A stretch of DNA of 14,497 nt from Candidatus Cloacimonadota bacterium (GTDB taxonomy: Bacteria > Cloacimonadota > Cloacimonadia > JGIOTU-2). The first letter of the stretch is position 1. Each line of letters starts with the position of its first letter. The notes beneath the pieces were generated by a model. It had not been told where the DNA came from. It saw only the letters and a list, made by a program, of their open reading frames with translations, and did no database searches. The translations under genes were made by a program, and so were the position numbers. Of the stretch, positions 13,478 to 14,497 are shown piece by piece. Where the stretch lies: assembly GCA_014384665.1 (NCBI GenBank), contig JACNFI010000321.1:1-14497 (forward strand), in the 5' to 3' direction.

Positions 13478-14191
13478 ATGAAAAAAGTCCTGATATTTAT
13501 ATTCTTATTAACATTTTTACCATTTCCCATATTCGCTCAATCCCAAAATGAAAATGAAAAACTTGATGAGATGACAACTGATGAAAAAATTGATTCAATT
13601 TATGTCACCTCAAAAGAGATACTTGAGACAATAAAAAGCGAACCACTTGCAGATAAAAAATATGGAATAGAGATTAATATTTTCAGATTATTGTTTTATG
13701 GAAGTGATATGAGTCTTTTAAATCATACATTTAGTGGTGGATTTTCTCTATTCAATATTGACAGACATGCAGAAATTGCTTTTCCAATTTTCTATTCTAA
13801 TCCGAAGAGTAACTTGTATGATGATAATAATATCCGTCAATTTACATTAGATTGTCATTATCGCAGATTTCTTGGGAATACACAAAATGGATTTTATATA
13901 AGCGGCTTCATTAGATATGCTAACCTAAGGGGTTATTTAGGTTCCTGGATCGATTATTTTGATGACGAAGAGAATGAAATGATTAAAGATACTGAAAATA
14001 AAATTGGCATAGGTATAGGTATTGGTTTTCGCAAATTTTCGTATAAAAGTTTTTATTGGGGAACGAGTTTAAATTTGGGTAGATATTTTGTTGGCGAGAA
14101 TGACAAATTCCGTGGTGAATTCCTTTGGTATGATAATGATAATGAAGTAATCTTTAATTTTGAATTATTAAAATTTGGCTGGGCATTCTAA
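13478..14191 (+). CDS. Predicted outer-membrane beta-barrel protein, unknown function
   Basis: 237 residues with a good ribosome site (AAAGGAG, 13464-13470). The signal peptide is residues 1-20 (PIFA, then QSQ). Residues 22-60 are acidic and probably helical (DEMTTDEKIDSIYVTSKEIL), a possible periplasmic segment. From about 62 alternating strands dominate: KYGIEINIFRLLFYG, TFSGGFSLFNI, QFTLDCHYRRFL, FYISGFIRYANL, IGIGIGIGFRKF, FYWGTSLNLGRYF, VIFNFELLKFGWAF. The chain ends in Phe, as in many barrel proteins recognised by the Bam machinery. The eight or so strands fit a small barrel. There is no sorting domain, unlike the other exported proteins here. AATGTGT (13417-13423) and ACACATT (13441-13447) form an inverted repeat just upstream. 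I do not recognise a specific family. Confidence 0.65.
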   Translation: MKKVLIFIFLLTFLPFPIFAQSQNENEKLDEMTTDEKIDSIYVTSKEILETIKSEPLADKKYGIEINIFRLLFYGSDMSLLNHTFSGGFSLFNIDRHAEIAFPIFYSNPKSNLYDDNNIRQFTLDCHYRRFLGNTQNGFYISGFIRYANLRGYLGSWIDYFDDEENEMIKDTENKIGIGIGIGFRKFSYKSFYWGTSLNLGRYFVGENDKFRGEFLWYDNDNEVIFNFELLKFGWAF

Positions 14192-14308
14192 TGTAAGTAA
14201 GCAATGAAAACATCTATAGTATTATAAAATAAGTCTTTGTTTTTTGAGCAAGAAATTTAACCGCAAAGTTCGCAGAGTAGGCGCAAAGGATACCTTATTA
14301 AATAGTAA

Positions 14309-14333
14309 ACCCCGTAGATATTATCAACGGGGT
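14309..14333. repeat. P2-family palindrome nested in the 14257-14482 element
   Basis: ACCCCGT (14309-14315) and ACGGGGT (14327-14333) pair perfectly, with three further pairs after one mismatch. It sits near the left end of its host element, as does the P2 unit in 13150-13393. Confidence 0.6.
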
Positions 14334-14337
14334 AAAC

Positions 14338-14423
14338 ATTTAATCCCAGTGAAATGATTAAAAAGATTTCACCCTGGTGAAATAGGAAGAAATTTCACAG
14401 GGCAGGCGGGACAGGCAGGGCAG
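14338..14423. repeat. Long dispersed repeat, copy 2, with additional P3 units
   Basis: Bases 14338-14372 equal 1083-1117 exactly and 14408-14423 equal 1118-1133 exactly. The 35 bases between contain ATTTCACC-CT-GGTGAAAT (14366-14383, overlapping the first block) and GTGAAAT..ATTTCAC (14377-14398). Copy 1 lacks them, so the P3 unit seems to have been inserted or duplicated here. Confidence 0.85.
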
Positions 14424-14497
14424 GCAAAGATAATAAAATAACTTGGTGAACTTTGTGCCTTCTTTGAGTCCTTTGTGGTTAATTACTATTGCAGTTT

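Larger units (their letters stand above)
14257..14482. repeat. 226-bp inverted-repeat element with TTAACC-type ends
   Basis: The 38-base left arm (14257-14294, TTAACCGCAAAG..) and right arm (14445-14482, ..CTTTGTGGTTAA) match at 28 of 38 positions. The arms are iterated GCAAAG words, a pattern I associate with dispersed repeats in environmental bacterial genomes. The inside holds a P2 hairpin, three P3 units and a purine-rich tract. It has no gene and accounts for most of the stretch after 14191. Confidence 0.65.

Noticed and set aside
14257..14482. CRISPR-like array because of repeated GTGAAAT and CAGGC words
   Set aside because: Repeats are too short, unevenly spaced and inverted, without unique spacers of constant length; no cas genes are present.

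Overview
The window is AT-rich, with every recognisable gene on the + strand. Four predicted secreted proteins (one cut by the left edge, one probably missing its 5' end) end in a C-terminal domain of the type IX secretion sorting / FlgD-like class, with a Y/F-PNP(F) motif, a GQLV/GKLV strand and an N-G-I-Y-F strand. Dockerin and cohesin-like modules, a gingipain-type C25 peptidase and an outer-membrane barrel point to a didermic bacterium of the FCB superphylum. The phrases LPVELSSFTA and GIRLGDVSGNW make a Cloacimonadota-like or related candidate phylum the best guess. That assignment is inference.

Layout. 3-848: 3' end of a dockerin/cohesin-like surface protein. 849-1193: palindrome-rich spacer. 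1194-2555: surface protein, probably 5'-truncated. 2841-3444: DUF2281/PIN (VapBC-like) toxin-antitoxin pair. 3445-4422: gene-free repeat region. 4423-5691: secreted endonuclease/exonuclease/phosphatase-fold protein. 5705-5777: tRNA-Ala(CGC). 5971-9831: large C25 peptidase with adhesin-like modules. 9832-10623: second gene-free repeat region, partly an inverted copy of the first. 10624-11886: M48 metallopeptidase with a TerB-like C-terminal domain. 12006-13145: P-loop ATPase with a winged-helix tail. 13150-13393: composite palindromic element. 13478-14191: outer-membrane barrel-like protein. 14192-14497: second inverted-repeat element.

The secreted nuclease and protease fit a lifestyle of degrading external polymers. 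The toxin-antitoxin pair, the metallopeptidase and the ATPase look like accessory genes, each with its own upstream signals. I could not recognise a complete new defence or biosynthetic system.

The most distinctive content is the spacers. They hold several families of short palindromes, called here P1 (TCCCGA..TCGGGA), P2 (ACCCCGT..ACGGGGT) and P3 (GTGAAAT..ATTTCAC). Some are nested inside larger inverted-repeat elements and some sit inside reading frames. Two inverted copies of one spacer sequence (4105-4205 and 10075-10234) differ by precise palindrome insertions or losses, a natural before/after comparison suggesting that these units move or turn over.
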